Shown here one piece after another: positions 37,538 to 48,164 of a stretch of 64,000 nt of DNA. The notes under the pieces are model-generated. The model was not told where the DNA came from. It saw nothing but the letters and a program-made list of their open reading frames with translations, and ran no database searches. Numbering within the stretch: the stretch's first letter is position 1; every line of letters begins with the position of its first letter. Location of the stretch: the NCBI RefSeq assembly GCF_006345815.1, contig NZ_VCIG01000007.1, positions 186,001-250,000 on the forward strand, given 5' to 3'. Source of the DNA: Ochrobactrum sp. CGA5 (GTDB lineage: Bacteria > Pseudomonadota > Alphaproteobacteria > Rhizobiales > Rhizobiaceae). The translations under genes were made by a program, and so were the position numbers.

Positions 37538-38284
37538 ATGAAAGTCCTTGTCGCAGTGAAACGGGTTGTCGATTACAACGTAAAGATCCGTGTAAAGGGA
37601 GACGGTTCGGGCGTTGAGCTTGCGAACGTCAAGATGTCGATGAACCCTTTTGACGAGATCGCGGTTGAAGAAGCGATCCGTCTGAAGGAAGCGGGCAAGG
37701 TGACGGAAATCGTCGCGGTTTCGGTTGGCCCGGCTCAGGCACAGGAAACGTTGCGCACGGCGCTGGCGATGGGCGCGGATCGTGCGATCCTGGTCAAGTC
37801 GGACGAAACGGTTGAGCCGCTTGGCGTTGCCAAGGTTCTGAAGGGTGTTGTCGAAGCCGAGAAGCCAGACCTCGTCTTCCTCGGCAAACAGGCAATCGAC
37901 GACGATTCAAACCAGACCGGCCAGATGCTGTCGGCGCTTCTGGGCTGGAGCCAGGCGACCTTCGCCTCGAAGGTTGAGCTGGGCGACGGTTCGGCCAAGG
38001 TAACACGTGAAGTTGACGGCGGTCTTCAGACCATTGATGTGAAACTACCTGCGATTGTCACGGTGGATCTTCGTTTGAACCAGCCGCGCTATGCGTCGCT
38101 GCCCAACATCATGAAAGCCAAGAAGAAGCCGCTCGACGAAAAGTCGCCTGCCGATTTCGGCGCCGACATTGCGCCGCGTCTCAAGGTTTTGAAGACCGAA
38201 GAACCGGGTGGCCGCAAGGCTGGTGTGAAGGTCGGTTCAGTTTCTGAACTGGTCGAGAAGCTCAAGGCCGACGGCGTACTGTAA
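37538..38284 (+). CDS. etfB: Electron-transfer flavoprotein beta subunit
   Basis: A 248-residue subunit that binds AMP and, with EtfA, carries electrons from acyl-CoA dehydrogenases to the quinone pool through [25 protein letters not shown] starts the family; [19 protein letters not shown] near 113 and the recognition-loop flank [14 protein letters not shown] near 190 are as in mitochondrial ETF-beta. The KAKKK lysines are the type of site methylated by METTL20 enzymes. It is 23 bases before etfA. Confidence 0.97.
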   Translation: MKVLVAVKRVVDYNVKIRVKGDGSGVELANVKMSMNPFDEIAVEEAIRLKEAGKVTEIVAVSVGPAQAQETLRTALAMGADRAILVKSDETVEPLGVAKVLKGVVEAEKPDLVFLGKQAIDDDSNQTGQMLSALLGWSQATFASKVELGDGSAKVTREVDGGLQTIDVKLPAIVTVDLRLNQPRYASLPNIMKAKKKPLDEKSPADFGADIAPRLKVLKTEEPGGRKAGVKVGSVSELVEKLKADGVL

Positions 38285-38307
38285 AGAAATCGGAAGGGAC
38301 AAGATAA

Positions 38308-39237
38308 ATGGCTATTCTTCTTATTGCCGAACACGACAATGCAACCCTTTCCGATCAGACTGCAAAGGCACTGACGGCCGCTGCGCAGATCGGCGGCGAC
38401 GTGGACGTTCTGGTTGCAGGCAAGGGCGCGAAGGCTGCTGCTGATACGGCTGCCAAGCTCAAGGGTGTACGCAAGGTTCTGCTGGCCGAAAGCGATGCGC
38501 TGGAAAATCGTCTGGCCGAACCGACGGCAGCTCTCATCGTGGAACAGGCAGGCAACTACGACACGATTATTGCACCGGCGACGACGTCGGCCAAGAACAT
38601 CCTGCCGCGCGTTGCAGCGCTGCTCGACGTGATGCAGCTTTCGGAAATCATGGAAGTCGTATCGGCTGACACGTTCAAACGCCCGATCTACGCAGGCAAT
38701 GCAGTCCAGACCGTACAGTCCACCGACGCCAAGAAGGTGATCACAGTGCGCACAGCCTCTTTCCAGGCAACGGGCGATGGCGGTTCGGCTTCGGTTGAAA
38801 GCATCAACGCGGCTGCCGATCCGGCGCTGTCGAGCTTCGTGGGCAATGCGCTGTCGGATTCGGATCGCCCGGAACTGACCTCTGCCAAGATCATCATTTC
38901 CGGCGGTCGCGCCCTCGGTTCCGCCGAAAAATTCCAGGAAGTGATCCTGCCGGTTGCTGACAAGCTCGGCGCGGCTGTTGGCGCAAGCCGTGCGGCAGTC
39001 GATGCAGGCTATGCACCGAACGACTGGCAGGTTGGCCAGACGGGTAAGGTGGTTGCACCGGAGCTTTATATCGCTGTGGGTATTTCCGGCGCGATCCAGC
39101 ATCTGGCAGGCATGAAAGACTCCCGCGTTATCGTTGCCATCAACAAGGACGAAGAAGCGCCGATCTTCCAGGTCGCCGATTACGGTCTCGTCGGTGATCT
39201 CTTTACCGTGCTGCCGGAACTGCAAAAAGCGCTTTAA
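38308..39237 (+). CDS. etfA: Electron-transfer flavoprotein alpha subunit
   Basis: A 309-residue FAD-binding partner of EtfB. The N-terminal ETF domain begins [18 protein letters not shown]; the C-terminal FAD domain shows [37 protein letters not shown] near 200, [26 protein letters not shown] near 240 and the [27 protein letters not shown] end. All are FAD-site motifs. It ends at a strong terminator, 169 bases ahead of the hbdA start. Confidence 0.97.
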   Translation: MAILLIAEHDNATLSDQTAKALTAAAQIGGDVDVLVAGKGAKAAADTAAKLKGVRKVLLAESDALENRLAEPTAALIVEQAGNYDTIIAPATTSAKNILPRVAALLDVMQLSEIMEVVSADTFKRPIYAGNAVQTVQSTDAKKVITVRTASFQATGDGGSASVESINAAADPALSSFVGNALSDSDRPELTSAKIIISGGRALGSAEKFQEVILPVADKLGAAVGASRAAVDAGYAPNDWQVGQTGKVVAPELYIAVGISGAIQHLAGMKDSRVIVAINKDEEAPIFQVADYGLVGDLFTVLPELQKAL

Positions 39238-39245
39238 TCGATCAG

Positions 39246-39274
39246 AAAGCGGCGGGCCGGTCCCGCCGCTTTTT
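39246..39274 (+). terminator. Intrinsic terminator after etfA
   Basis: AAAGCGGCGGG and CCCGCCGCTTT pair around CCGGT, and TTTTT closes the 3' side. Confidence 0.9.
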
Positions 39275-39406
39275 ACTTGTGGTCGGCTTCAAGCACGGAA
39301 GCGCTGACTTTGCTTTCGCTGAATGAAGGCTGTATCTGTCTCGAGCAGAATTGGTATACTCGGCCTTGGCTCCGCGACGGAGCGGCTGAATGAAGGAGTT
39401 ATGATC

Positions 39407-40282
39407 GTGGCAATCAAGACGGTAGGGGTGGTCGGCGCAGGACAGATGGGTAGCGGTATTGCTCATGTATGCGCACTGGCCGGGTTCGATGTGCTTCTTC
39501 ACGATGCGGCAGCGGACCGGCTGGAAAAGGGCATCGCCACCATCAACGGCAATATGGCGCGTCAGGTCGCGTCGGGAAAATTGCTGGAAGACCAGCGCGC
39601 GTCTGCGATGAAGCTCATCCGTCCGGCAAATTCCATGGAGGATTTGGCGGGGGTCGATCTGGCCATCGAAGCGGCAACGGAAGACGAAACCATCAAGCGT
39701 AAAATCTTCGCTCAGCTTTGTTCGGTTCTAAATCCTGAAGCGATTCTGGCGACCAACACGTCATCGATCTCGATCACGCGTCTTGCATCCACGACCGATC
39801 GCCCAGAGCGCTTCATCGGCATCCATTTCATGAATCCCGTGCCGGTCATGAAGCTCGTCGAACTGGTACGCGGCATTGCCACGGATGAGGAAACCTTCCG
39901 CAAGTCGAACGATTTCGTGACCGCACTTGGCAAGACGATAACCGTCGCAGAGGATTTTCCGGCCTTCATCGTCAACCGTATCCTGTTGCCGATGATTAAT
40001 GAGGCCATCTACACGCTCTATGAAGGCGTCGGTAGTGTTGAAGCCATCGATACGGCCATGAAGCTTGGCGCCAATCATCCGATGGGACCTCTCCAACTTG
40101 CCGATTTCATCGGTCTGGATACCTGTCTCTCCATCATGCAGGTTCTGCACGACGGTCTGGCAGATTCCAAATATCGTCCATGCCCGCTTCTGGTCAAATA
40201 TGTCGAAGCAGGCTGGTTGGGGCGCAAGGCGGGCCGGGGCTTTTACGATTATCGTGGCGAGCATCCGGTTCCGACGCGATAA
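39407..40282 (+). CDS. hbdA: 3-hydroxybutyryl-CoA dehydrogenase
   Basis: A 291-residue NAD-dependent enzyme of butyrate/PHB-related and fatty-acid metabolism. It has the Rossmann motif VGVVGAGQMGSGIAHVCA at residues 6-23, IEAATEDETIKRKIF near 88, NTSSISITRLAS near 118 and HFMNPVPVMKLVELV near 140 with the catalytic histidine. GTG 39407 has GGAG eight bases upstream; ATG 39401 is only two bases from it and gives two extra residues. Located directly after etfBA, with which it is functionally linked. Confidence 0.94.
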   Translation: MAIKTVGVVGAGQMGSGIAHVCALAGFDVLLHDAAADRLEKGIATINGNMARQVASGKLLEDQRASAMKLIRPANSMEDLAGVDLAIEAATEDETIKRKIFAQLCSVLNPEAILATNTSSISITRLASTTDRPERFIGIHFMNPVPVMKLVELVRGIATDEETFRKSNDFVTALGKTITVAEDFPAFIVNRILLPMINEAIYTLYEGVGSVEAIDTAMKLGANHPMGPLQLADFIGLDTCLSIMQVLHDGLADSKYRPCPLLVKYVEAGWLGRKAGRGFYDYRGEHPVPTR

Positions 40283-40304
40283 GCCTCACGATCCTTCGCC
40301 CATG

Positions 40305-40330
40305 AAAGGCCGGTTCAAACCGGCCTTTTT
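40305..40330 (+). terminator. Intrinsic terminator after hbdA
   Basis: AAAGGCCGGTT and AACCGGCCTTT pair with only CA between, followed by TTTC. It lies 23 bases past the hbdA stop. Confidence 0.85.
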
Positions 40331-40540
40331 CAATTGTGGCAACAAATTGCGGCCTGTGGAAAAGCTTCAACATCCTTACCATTAACTTACTCTCAACCAT
40401 AAGAGTTCAGGGCTTATTCATCTTTGATTGTTAAAGTTTTCATTAAGATGTTCGGAAATGAACAACGTTTCAGCGACCGGTTAGTCGGGACAGGACGGGC
40501 ATCCAATCCGAACAACGTGTTTTTGACGAAGGTTAAGACG

Positions 40541-40669
40541 ATGAGCATTCTTGTTCAGCTGCGTGACAGCGTTAATGTCATCCGCGAGTTCGTTGCACCG
40601 AGCTACAGGCCCGAGCGTCATTATATGCGCGGACCAGGCCCGGCCTGCGCCGCGCGTACGCATCATTGA
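40541..40669 (+). CDS. Small hypothetical protein, 42 residues
   Basis: ATG 40541 follows GAAGG by nine bases and opens a 42-codon frame: MSILVQLRDSVNVIREFV, then a basic, Pro- and His-rich tail ending CAARTHH. There is no signal or membrane segment. The preceding region (40331-40540) is AT-rich and could hold a promoter, and a hairpin plus T-run follows. I do not recognise it. It could also be the coding part of a regulatory RNA. Confidence 0.45.
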   Translation: MSILVQLRDSVNVIREFVAPSYRPERHYMRGPGPACAARTHH

Positions 40670-40725
40670 TATGAGCTTTTAAAGCCTCCGTTTGCCAGGC
40701 GAACGGACCGGCGTTTCGATAAAGC

Positions 40726-40762
40726 AAAGCCAGAACGGTTATCCGCTCGGGCTTTTGTTTTT
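40726..40762 (+). terminator. Terminator-like hairpin after the 42-residue ORF
   Basis: AAGCC at 40727-40731 pairs with the GGGCTT near 40749-40754, and CGG with CCG inside; the run CTTTTGTTTTT follows. A second small stem, CCGTTTGC/GCGAACGG, lies at 40688-40706. It could also terminate cysK from the other side. Confidence 0.5.
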
Positions 40763-40784
40763 GGCTACCGTGTTCGAGCGGGGA

Positions 40785-41771
40785 TTATTCCAGACCTTCA
40801 AACAAAGCAGTCGAGAGATAGCGCTCTGCAAACGAGGGGATGATGATGACGATGTTCTTGCCCGCGTTTTCTGGGCGCTTTCCGATTTCGACAGCGGCGG
40901 TCAAGGCCGCGCCGGAGGAAATACCGACTGGAATGCCCTCAATACGGGCAAGCAGGCGCGCGTTGGCAAAAGCATCATCATTTGAAACCTGAACGACCTC
41001 ATCATACACGCTGGTATCGAGCGTCTTCGGTGCGAAACCTGCACCGATGCCCTGAATTTTGTGCGGCCCCGGCGTGCCGCCGGAAAGTACCGGTGAATCC
41101 TTCGGCTCGACCGCGATCACTTTGAAGGACGGTTTGCGTCCCTTGATGACCTGACCGACGCCGGTAATCGTTCCGCCCGTGCCGATACCGGAGATTAGGA
41201 TGTCCGCTTCGCCATTGGTGTCGTTCCAGATTTCTTCTGCAGTCGTCAGACGATGGATTTCTGGGTTGGCGGGGTTTTCGAACTGCTGTGGGATGATTGC
41301 GTTTGGATTACCCTCTGCAATAGCTTCCGCTTCCGCAATAGCGCCCTTCATGCCTTTTGCGCCTTCGGTCAGAACCAGTTCGGCGCCAAGGAGCTTGAGA
41401 AGCTTGCGGCGTTCCACCGACATAGTTTCCGGCATCGTGAGGATGAGGCGATAGCCCTTGGCTGCTGCGGCAAAGGCCAGCGCAATGCCGGTATTGCCGG
41501 AGGTTGGCTCAACGAAGACCGTCTTGCCCGGTACGGCACGGCCGTCGCGTTCCAGTGCTTCGATCAGCGCCAGACCGATGCGATCCTTCACACTTGCCAG
41601 GGGGTTGAAAAACTCGAGCTTGGCCAGAAGATTGGCTGTCACACCCTTTTCCTTGGCGAACTTGTCAATGCGCACAAGCGGCGTATTACCGATCGTATCG
41701 AGAATGGAATCATAAACGCGGCCACGGCCTGCGATTTTACTTGCTTGCGGTTCATTTAGGGGCTTGTTCAT
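40785..41771 (-). CDS. cysK: Cysteine synthase (O-acetylserine sulfhydrylase)
   Basis: A 328-residue PLP enzyme, fold type II, that makes cysteine from O-acetylserine and sulfide. The PLP lysine is in [11 protein letters not shown] near residue 54, followed by [21 protein letters not shown] near 85 and the phosphate loop [11 protein letters not shown] near 187. ATG 41771 follows GGAGATAACACC; the 27-residue extension from 41852 is rejected. It is a single-gene unit divergent from the universal stress gene. Confidence 0.96.
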   Translation of the reverse strand: MNKPLNEPQASKIAGRGRVYDSILDTIGNTPLVRIDKFAKEKGVTANLLAKLEFFNPLASVKDRIGLALIEALERDGRAVPGKTVFVEPTSGNTGIALAFAAAAKGYRLILTMPETMSVERRKLLKLLGAELVLTEGAKGMKGAIAEAEAIAEGNPNAIIPQQFENPANPEIHRLTTAEEIWNDTNGEADILISGIGTGGTITGVGQVIKGRKPSFKVIAVEPKDSPVLSGGTPGPHKIQGIGAGFAPKTLDTSVYDEVVQVSNDDAFANARLLARIEGIPVGISSGAALTAAVEIGKRPENAGKNIVIIIPSFAERYLSTALFEGLE

Positions 41772-41941
41772 GGTGTTATCTCCCTTTGTTGCGCAAAGTT
41801 TAAGAGGAAATTGTGCAAACGCATAGTTGGGTACGTGCGCTTGTCGTACCAAATTTAGAAATTTATTCTTTATAATCGCAAATGTTAGAAGTGAATTCCG
41901 CCATAATTGCGGACTGCATATTAGTTTGAGGTAAACCTCGA

Positions 41942-41955
41942 TTGATCAGCGTCAA
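41942..41955 (+). promoter_or_regulatory. FNR/FixK-type box upstream of the universal stress gene
   Basis: TTGATCAGCGTCAA fits the anaerobox TTGAT-N4-ATCAA with one mismatch. It lies 55 bases before the stress-protein start. Rhizobial FnrN/FixK regulators control universal stress proteins from such sites, so low-oxygen induction is likely. Confidence 0.55.
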
Positions 41956-42010
41956 TGCGTTCTGACGGAGAGGTGCGCATCATCGGTATCAGGCAGCTAG
42001 GAGAGCACAA

Positions 42011-42460
42011 ATGTACAAGAACATACTGATCGCAACGGATGGATCGGAACTAGCCGAAAAAGGCGTCGACCAGGGCGTCGCGCTGGCTAAGGAAACAGGC
42101 GCCAAAGTTACCTTTGTTTCCGTGACTGAGCTCCTGCCATCCTACGGCATTGTGGTCGCTGCTGAATGGGCATCGAGTCCGGCGGCATTTCAGGAATATC
42201 GTGAAGCTATCACCAAGGCGGCTACGGAAATCCTGTCAAAGGCCAAAGCAAAGGCGGTGGAGATCGGCGTCAGTGCTGAATCTGTGCATGTCGAGAACCA
42301 ATCCCCAGCGCAAGGCATCGTTGGGGCTGCGAAGGCCAGGAACGCCGACCTAATCGTCATTGCTTCGCATGGCCGTCGCGGTGTGAACAAGTTGCTGTTG
42401 GGAAGTCAGGCGGCGGAGGTCCTGTCGCTCAGCACGGTGCCGGTCTTGGTCATCAAGTAA
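42011..42460 (+). CDS. Universal stress protein, UspA family
   Basis: A 149-residue cytosolic protein that begins MYKNILIATDGSELAEKGVD and ends with the ATP-type glycine motif SHGRRGVNKLLLGSQAAEVL and STVPVLVIK. The G-x2-G-x9-G(S) signature is there, so ATP binding is likely. GGAGAG precedes ATG 42011. The upstream FNR-like box suggests control by oxygen. It stands alone, divergent from cysK. Confidence 0.93.
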   Translation: MYKNILIATDGSELAEKGVDQGVALAKETGAKVTFVSVTELLPSYGIVVAAEWASSPAAFQEYREAITKAATEILSKAKAKAVEIGVSAESVHVENQSPAQGIVGAAKARNADLIVIASHGRRGVNKLLLGSQAAEVLSLSTVPVLVIK

Positions 42461-43885
<1,425 letters not shown>

Positions 43886-43987
43886 TTCATTATGCGACGG
43901 AAAGCGGCGACCGGTTTATTGCTGCTTTCTCCGGCAATATCCCGATGCTAAATCCAGTGCGCCATTTCAAGGCATATTGGAGGTATA

Positions 43988-44356
43988 ATGATAGGCAAAT
44001 TTTTAATTGGCACGGGAATATTACTGGTACTTGCGGCTTGTACAACCAATCGCACCCCTGAAGAATTGAGAACCGATCTCCATATAGGGGAAGCGAACTA
44101 TTTTCAGTCACGCTGCCCGCAATATAAAAAGGTCGATATAGAGCGAGCATTTATTATGTATTGCTTGGCAAACAAACTCTATAATAACGGGTGTAATCCT
44201 CAGAAGACTGCAAGAAGCTTTATCGAGGGATCGCTTGATGGTTTCACGCAGGCAAAAATTCAGTACCAGCATGTTGCGGACAATAAGGTTTGTTCGATTG
44301 CTGAAAGCAAATATGGAACAAACGGCTCCGTTATTAAGCGATTTTTGACGAAGTAG
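43988..44356 (+). CDS. AT-rich hypothetical lipoprotein
   Basis: A 122-residue lipoprotein: signal IGKFLIGTGILLVLAA, cysteine C18 in the lipobox VLAAC, then a mature domain with CPQYKK, MYCLANKLYNNGCNP and NKVCSIAES. Four cysteines beyond the lipid anchor suggest disulfides. The gene is clearly poorer in GC than its surroundings, and it lies beside a tRNA gene, both signs of acquisition, but no integrase or duplicated tRNA end is near. GGAGGT lies upstream of ATG 43988. Function unknown. Confidence 0.75.
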   Translation: MIGKFLIGTGILLVLAACTTNRTPEELRTDLHIGEANYFQSRCPQYKKVDIERAFIMYCLANKLYNNGCNPQKTARSFIEGSLDGFTQAKIQYQHVADNKVCSIAESKYGTNGSVIKRFLTK

Positions 44357-44450
44357 CATTCTCCTTTTGGTGCGAGGGTTCAATCAAAAGAACCTTCGTC
44401 ACATGCTTAATTTTCTTTGTCGTCTTGAAAACTAATCAGACATGGAAAAA

Positions 44451-44535
44451 TGGTGCGGGTGGTCGGAATCGAACCGACACTCCTTTCGGAACCGGATTTT
44501 GAGTCCGGCGCGTCTACCAGTTCCACCACACCCGC
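44451..44535 (-). tRNA. tRNA-Leu (anticodon CAA)
   Basis: An 85-base class II tRNA with a long variable arm. On the minus strand it starts GCGGGTGTGG, has the anticodon CAA (44501-44499) in the loop CTCAAAA, the T-loop GGTTCGATTCC, and ends with encoded CCA. It decodes UUG. Confidence 0.97.
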
Positions 44536-44759
44536 ACATTTCTGCCGAAGCAGTTCGATATGGTCCAAAGGGACAGCGGGTTGGGATATAACGGCTAAAC
44601 GAAACGAGGTCAATTGCTCAAAAGTGCAGCTTGCACCGCTCTTCGGAAAGAAGAGTGAAAGCGCAGGATGTAATGACGTTTGATTAACCGAGCCGCCCGT
44701 CACAACGGCTATGTTCAAGTCAACAAACCTGAACCTGACCGCGCCAGGTTCAAAAGGCT

Positions 44760-44861
44760 TTATCTGCGCAAATTCGCTTCAACCAGATTCCAGAAGACCA
44801 ACAAGGCAATGAAGCCCAACAGGATGTAATCCAGCGTGCTGACATAGTGAAAGTATTCCAT
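44760..44861 (-). CDS. 33-residue single-span membrane microprotein
   Basis: ATG at 44861 with AAGGAGA seven bases upstream opens a frame of 33 codons to TAA at 44760. The protein starts MEYFHYVSTLDYI, continues LLGFIALLVFWNLV and ends EANLRR, that is a short N-terminal tail, one membrane helix (about 12-27) and a basic end. It is too short for usual gene finders. It follows eptA on the same strand, 227 bases on. No homologue is recognised. Confidence 0.7.
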   Translation of the reverse strand: MEYFHYVSTLDYILLGFIALLVFWNLVEANLRR

Positions 44862-45088
44862 GGCGCATCTCCTTCCCCGAGAGGGCGCGATAGCGTTGCA
44901 GCCAGACGGAAGCTTATAATTATCCGGGCTTCGGACATTTGTTCAAAATGCCGGATTGCACCGGTGCGGACCTCCCCTTCCGCCTGTCCATGCGCTCTCC
45001 CAAAACAAAGTATATCACGCTTTGTCGGGCAGCTCAAATCATTGGTTCCGCTGACATAATCAGCAATAGGCGCGTGACGCCGGGCGTT

Positions 45089-46723
45089 CTAGCTGGATGT
45101 CGCCGCACTGGCTTTTCGGCAAGTGGCAAAGCGGTCGAGCGCCTGATCATAGGCCGAGGTTTTAACGCCCATCATGCCGATGACCGTGTGGAACAGATTG
45201 TCGTGCGAGGACGGCGCGGCGGCATCCTGTTTGACGCAGGCTGTGTCGAGTCCGGTGGCTTTCGCATAGTCCGGCGAGAACCATGCGACGAATGGAATAT
45301 GTGTTTGGACATCGGGCGCTATGAAATAGGGCGCGGCGTGAAGATAGAGGCCATCTTCGCCCAGCGATTCGCCGTGGTCGGACATATAGACCATCGCCGG
45401 GGCAAAACGATCTTCATTTGCTTTCAGGACGGTGATGATCTCCGATAATATGTGGTCGGTGTAGAGAATCGAATTGTCATAGGCATTGACGATCTGCTCG
45501 TTGGTGCAATCGGAAAATTCGCTTGTCCTGCATTCTGGCTTGAACTTGGCGAATTCCGGCGGATAGCGACGATAATATGATGGTCCGTGACTGCCGGTCA
45601 TGTGCAGAACAATCGTTGCGTTGCCGTTCACATCTTTAAGGTGATCACGGAGCTGGTCTACCAGAATCTGATCAAGGCATTCACCGCCTTCGCAATATTG
45701 CGCATTGTTCGAATTCTGCAAGTCGACTGTCGGGATGCGGTCTGAGACGCCCTTGCTGCCGGTGTTGTTTTCGTACCATGCAACCTGCACCCCCGCATGG
45801 TTGAGGAGGTCCATCAGATTTTCCGAACTATGGAACTTGGAGCTCGAATAGTCCACGCGTGGAAAAGGCGAGAACATGCACGGCACCGAAACGGAGGTAT
45901 CCGTGCCGCAGCTCGTCGTGTTTGTGAAGGTAACGATATCCTGCTGCTTGAGTTCGGGATTGGTCTCACGCGGGTAGCCGTAGAGGCTGAAATTCTGGGC
46001 GCGCGCCGTTTCACCCACCACGATAACAGTCAGCAGCTTTTTACCCGACGCAATCGACGGCAGTGTCTGTCTGGCATCGAGACCGAGCGGCTGCATCACG
46101 ATTTGCCCGTCGTTTAGCTCGCGCGCGATGTATTGCACCGTACTTTTAAGTGGCGTGCCTGGCATCAGCCGTTCCATGATGTCGGAGCGGTGTTCGCGGT
46201 ACATGGAGGAGAAGCTGCCGTAATCGGAGCCAATAAGGGCGATTGCACCCACTAGACAGATGACAATCGAAACGGTGTTGACCAGAAGCTTCTGCAGCAA
46301 AGGCCGATGCCTGACGCGAATCCAGATGACGAGCAGCGACGGGATGACGGCATAGAACAGCATGTGCAGCAGAAAGCCCGTCGTTATCAGATGGCCAGAT
46401 TCGGCCTTTGTCGTCGTTAGCGTCGCCTCGACCACGTTCCGGTCGATGATCGTTCCGAAACTGTCCGTGAAATAGGAACCGCCTGCGGCGACCAATATCG
46501 CGAAAATCAGAACCGGCTTGATGACATACTTCGCCGAGAAAGCCATCAGAACGGCAATATGGATGAGAAGGATAGCCACTGCTCCAACAGCCAGCTTTTG
46601 CGGATGATCGGAAAAATAGGCGATCATCCGGTGCCAGAACGAGGTGTTGGTGAAAGCGAGGAGATAAATCGCGGTCAGGACACAGAGCGTGCCGCTGGCG
46701 ATAGTTGGGCGTGGAAACCGCAT
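45089..46723 (-). CDS. eptA: Lipid A phosphoethanolamine transferase (EptA family)
   Basis: A 544-residue inner-membrane sulfatase-fold enzyme with about five N-terminal helices (residues 10-170) and a periplasmic catalytic domain. The nucleophile threonine is in GETARAQNFSLYGYPR near residue 243, the metal site in YMSDHGESLGEDG near 450, and TTSCGTDTSVSVPCMFS is the family cysteine region. It adds phosphoethanolamine to lipid A or core sugars, altering charge and resistance to cationic peptides. The exact acceptor is inferred. It stands on the same strand as the envelope genes upstream. Confidence 0.92.
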   Translation of the reverse strand: MRFPRPTIASGTLCVLTAIYLLAFTNTSFWHRMIAYFSDHPQKLAVGAVAILLIHIAVLMAFSAKYVIKPVLIFAILVAAGGSYFTDSFGTIIDRNVVEATLTTTKAESGHLITTGFLLHMLFYAVIPSLLVIWIRVRHRPLLQKLLVNTVSIVICLVGAIALIGSDYGSFSSMYREHRSDIMERLMPGTPLKSTVQYIARELNDGQIVMQPLGLDARQTLPSIASGKKLLTVIVVGETARAQNFSLYGYPRETNPELKQQDIVTFTNTTSCGTDTSVSVPCMFSPFPRVDYSSSKFHSSENLMDLLNHAGVQVAWYENNTGSKGVSDRIPTVDLQNSNNAQYCEGGECLDQILVDQLRDHLKDVNGNATIVLHMTGSHGPSYYRRYPPEFAKFKPECRTSEFSDCTNEQIVNAYDNSILYTDHILSEIITVLKANEDRFAPAMVYMSDHGESLGEDGLYLHAAPYFIAPDVQTHIPFVAWFSPDYAKATGLDTACVKQDAAAPSSHDNLFHTVIGMMGVKTSAYDQALDRFATCRKASAATSS

Positions 46724-46877
46724 TCCTGAACCTTCAAAATATTAAAGTAACTGTTGAGGATGGAGCTTCGCAAGACTTCCGCAAAACTGCAATCGCAACT
46801 TTCTTGCCGGATAAATCCAGGGTCGGAGATTCAGGATAGCGATTTTATGGCTTTTTTAAGATTTCTTAAAATAACCG

Positions 46878-48164
46878 CTATTTCCTCTCGGTAAAGCTGC
46901 GGATGCGATTACGCACAATGCGGGCAAGATTGCGTGTCCGCTGATAGAGATGGATCTGCGAGGCGGCCTGACGGACAAGCTTGTCCGTGGCCGGGTTGAG
47001 GCCGATCACCAGCGTTTCTATTGTCTCGCGCTTGTCGAAGAGCCGCGTCATGACTGGATGGTCGGGGAACGCACAGGAATCAGTGCGGTTGATGTTCGGA
47101 TCGTTCAGATGATTTTTCACGACTTCGATCATCAAAAGTACGCCGGGCGACCAAGCGTTCAGGCTTTCGTCATATGCGGTTTTCCAGGTCCAGGCTTCTC
47201 CTGAAACCGTAAAGACGATCAAAATGGCAATGACCCGCCCGTCGAGCTCAAGCGTGTGTACGCGCACGCAATCGCGTTCAGCCAGGTTGTTGACCGCCTC
47301 GCGGGCAAAGGCGGCGCGAAACCGGTCGACGGCCATGGCAGTGCCGCGTTTGCCTTTCCAGCCACTCGCTTCCAGCGTCAGGAAATGTTCGAACGCATGA
47401 CGCACTTCGTCGGGCGTGCGGGCAACGCGATAGGCAAGTTCACCCTTTTCCGCAAGCCTGCGCCAAAGGCGATTATAGTCCCGCCGATGGTGCGCGCCGA
47501 TGGCCTGTCTAATATAGGCGTCGCTGTCCAGATCGCTTTCCAGAAAAGGACGCTCTTTCTGCTCTATGGAAACCAGCGGCAATTGTCGGCCCACCGCCAC
47601 CGAGCGGATCAGCTTCGCCGCCGATCCGTTGGCTCGCATTTCCGGTAGTACGAGTACATCTGGAAGTTTGAGGTGCCTGCGTGCCAGAATGTCGAACAGG
47701 TCTTCCAGCACGCCGACAGGGTCATCATGATCAATGAGCGGTGTCCCCTGCGGCCCGAACGGTGTCGACCAGGCGCGAACCACTGGTGTTGAGAGGGGGA
47801 GGCCGGGACGCTCTATCGTGTAGGGCATGACGAAGCGCAGGCGGCTGCGGATTTCGTTTTCGTCACGCATAACCATAAAACGAACTTCCCGATCCTCAAG
47901 GCGCGGCATGGCTGGTGCCAGAAAACGCGCATTGAAGAACACATTCGGCTCTATGGTCCGATTGCTCAAATGATCGAGTTCGTCGCGCAATTCGAAGCCT
48001 GCTGCGGCGCCATAGATCGCGAGTTTGCGCGGTATATCGCGGCTGTGAAGGCTTTCCTCCAGCTTTTTGACGGCCTCATGTGCCATACCGCTTTCAGAGA
48101 GTTCTGACACGATGTGAGCTGCATTTCCGCCCGCCGATTCTTCAAGCAAAGGTTTCGCGGCCAT
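46878..48164 (-). CDS. GNAT/FemAB-like (CelD type) acetyltransferase
   Basis: A 428-residue protein with a GNAT_6/BioF2-like acyltransferase domain in its second half: RRDYNRLWRRLAEKGEL near residue 228, FLTLEASGWKGKRGTAM near 275 and VFTVSGEAWTWKTAYDESLNAWSPGVLLMIEVV near 320. The domain resembles CelD/BcsL proteins of exopolysaccharide clusters and FemAB transferases. It starts with the last base of the flippase stop codon, so the two are translationally coupled, which suggests joint work on a surface polysaccharide. Confidence 0.85.
   Translation of the reverse strand: MAAKPLLEESAGGNAAHIVSELSESGMAHEAVKKLEESLHSRDIPRKLAIYGAAAGFELRDELDHLSNRTIEPNVFFNARFLAPAMPRLEDREVRFMVMRDENEIRSRLRFVMPYTIERPGLPLSTPVVRAWSTPFGPQGTPLIDHDDPVGVLEDLFDILARRHLKLPDVLVLPEMRANGSAAKLIRSVAVGRQLPLVSIEQKERPFLESDLDSDAYIRQAIGAHHRRDYNRLWRRLAEKGELAYRVARTPDEVRHAFEHFLTLEASGWKGKRGTAMAVDRFRAAFAREAVNNLAERDCVRVHTLELDGRVIAILIVFTVSGEAWTWKTAYDESLNAWSPGVLLMIEVVKNHLNDPNINRTDSCAFPDHPVMTRLFDKRETIETLVIGLNPATDKLVRQAASQIHLYQRTRNLARIVRNRIRSFTERK

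Noticed and set aside
38089-39225. 378-codon minus-strand frame opposite etfB and etfA
   Set aside because: Both etf genes have full family motifs; the antisense frame is rich in Arg, His and Cys and has no recognisable domain.
43886-44450. Integration site (repeated tRNA-Leu 3' end) near the AT-rich lipoprotein
   Set aside because: No second copy of the tRNA end and no integrase are visible between the tRNA and the upstream gene.
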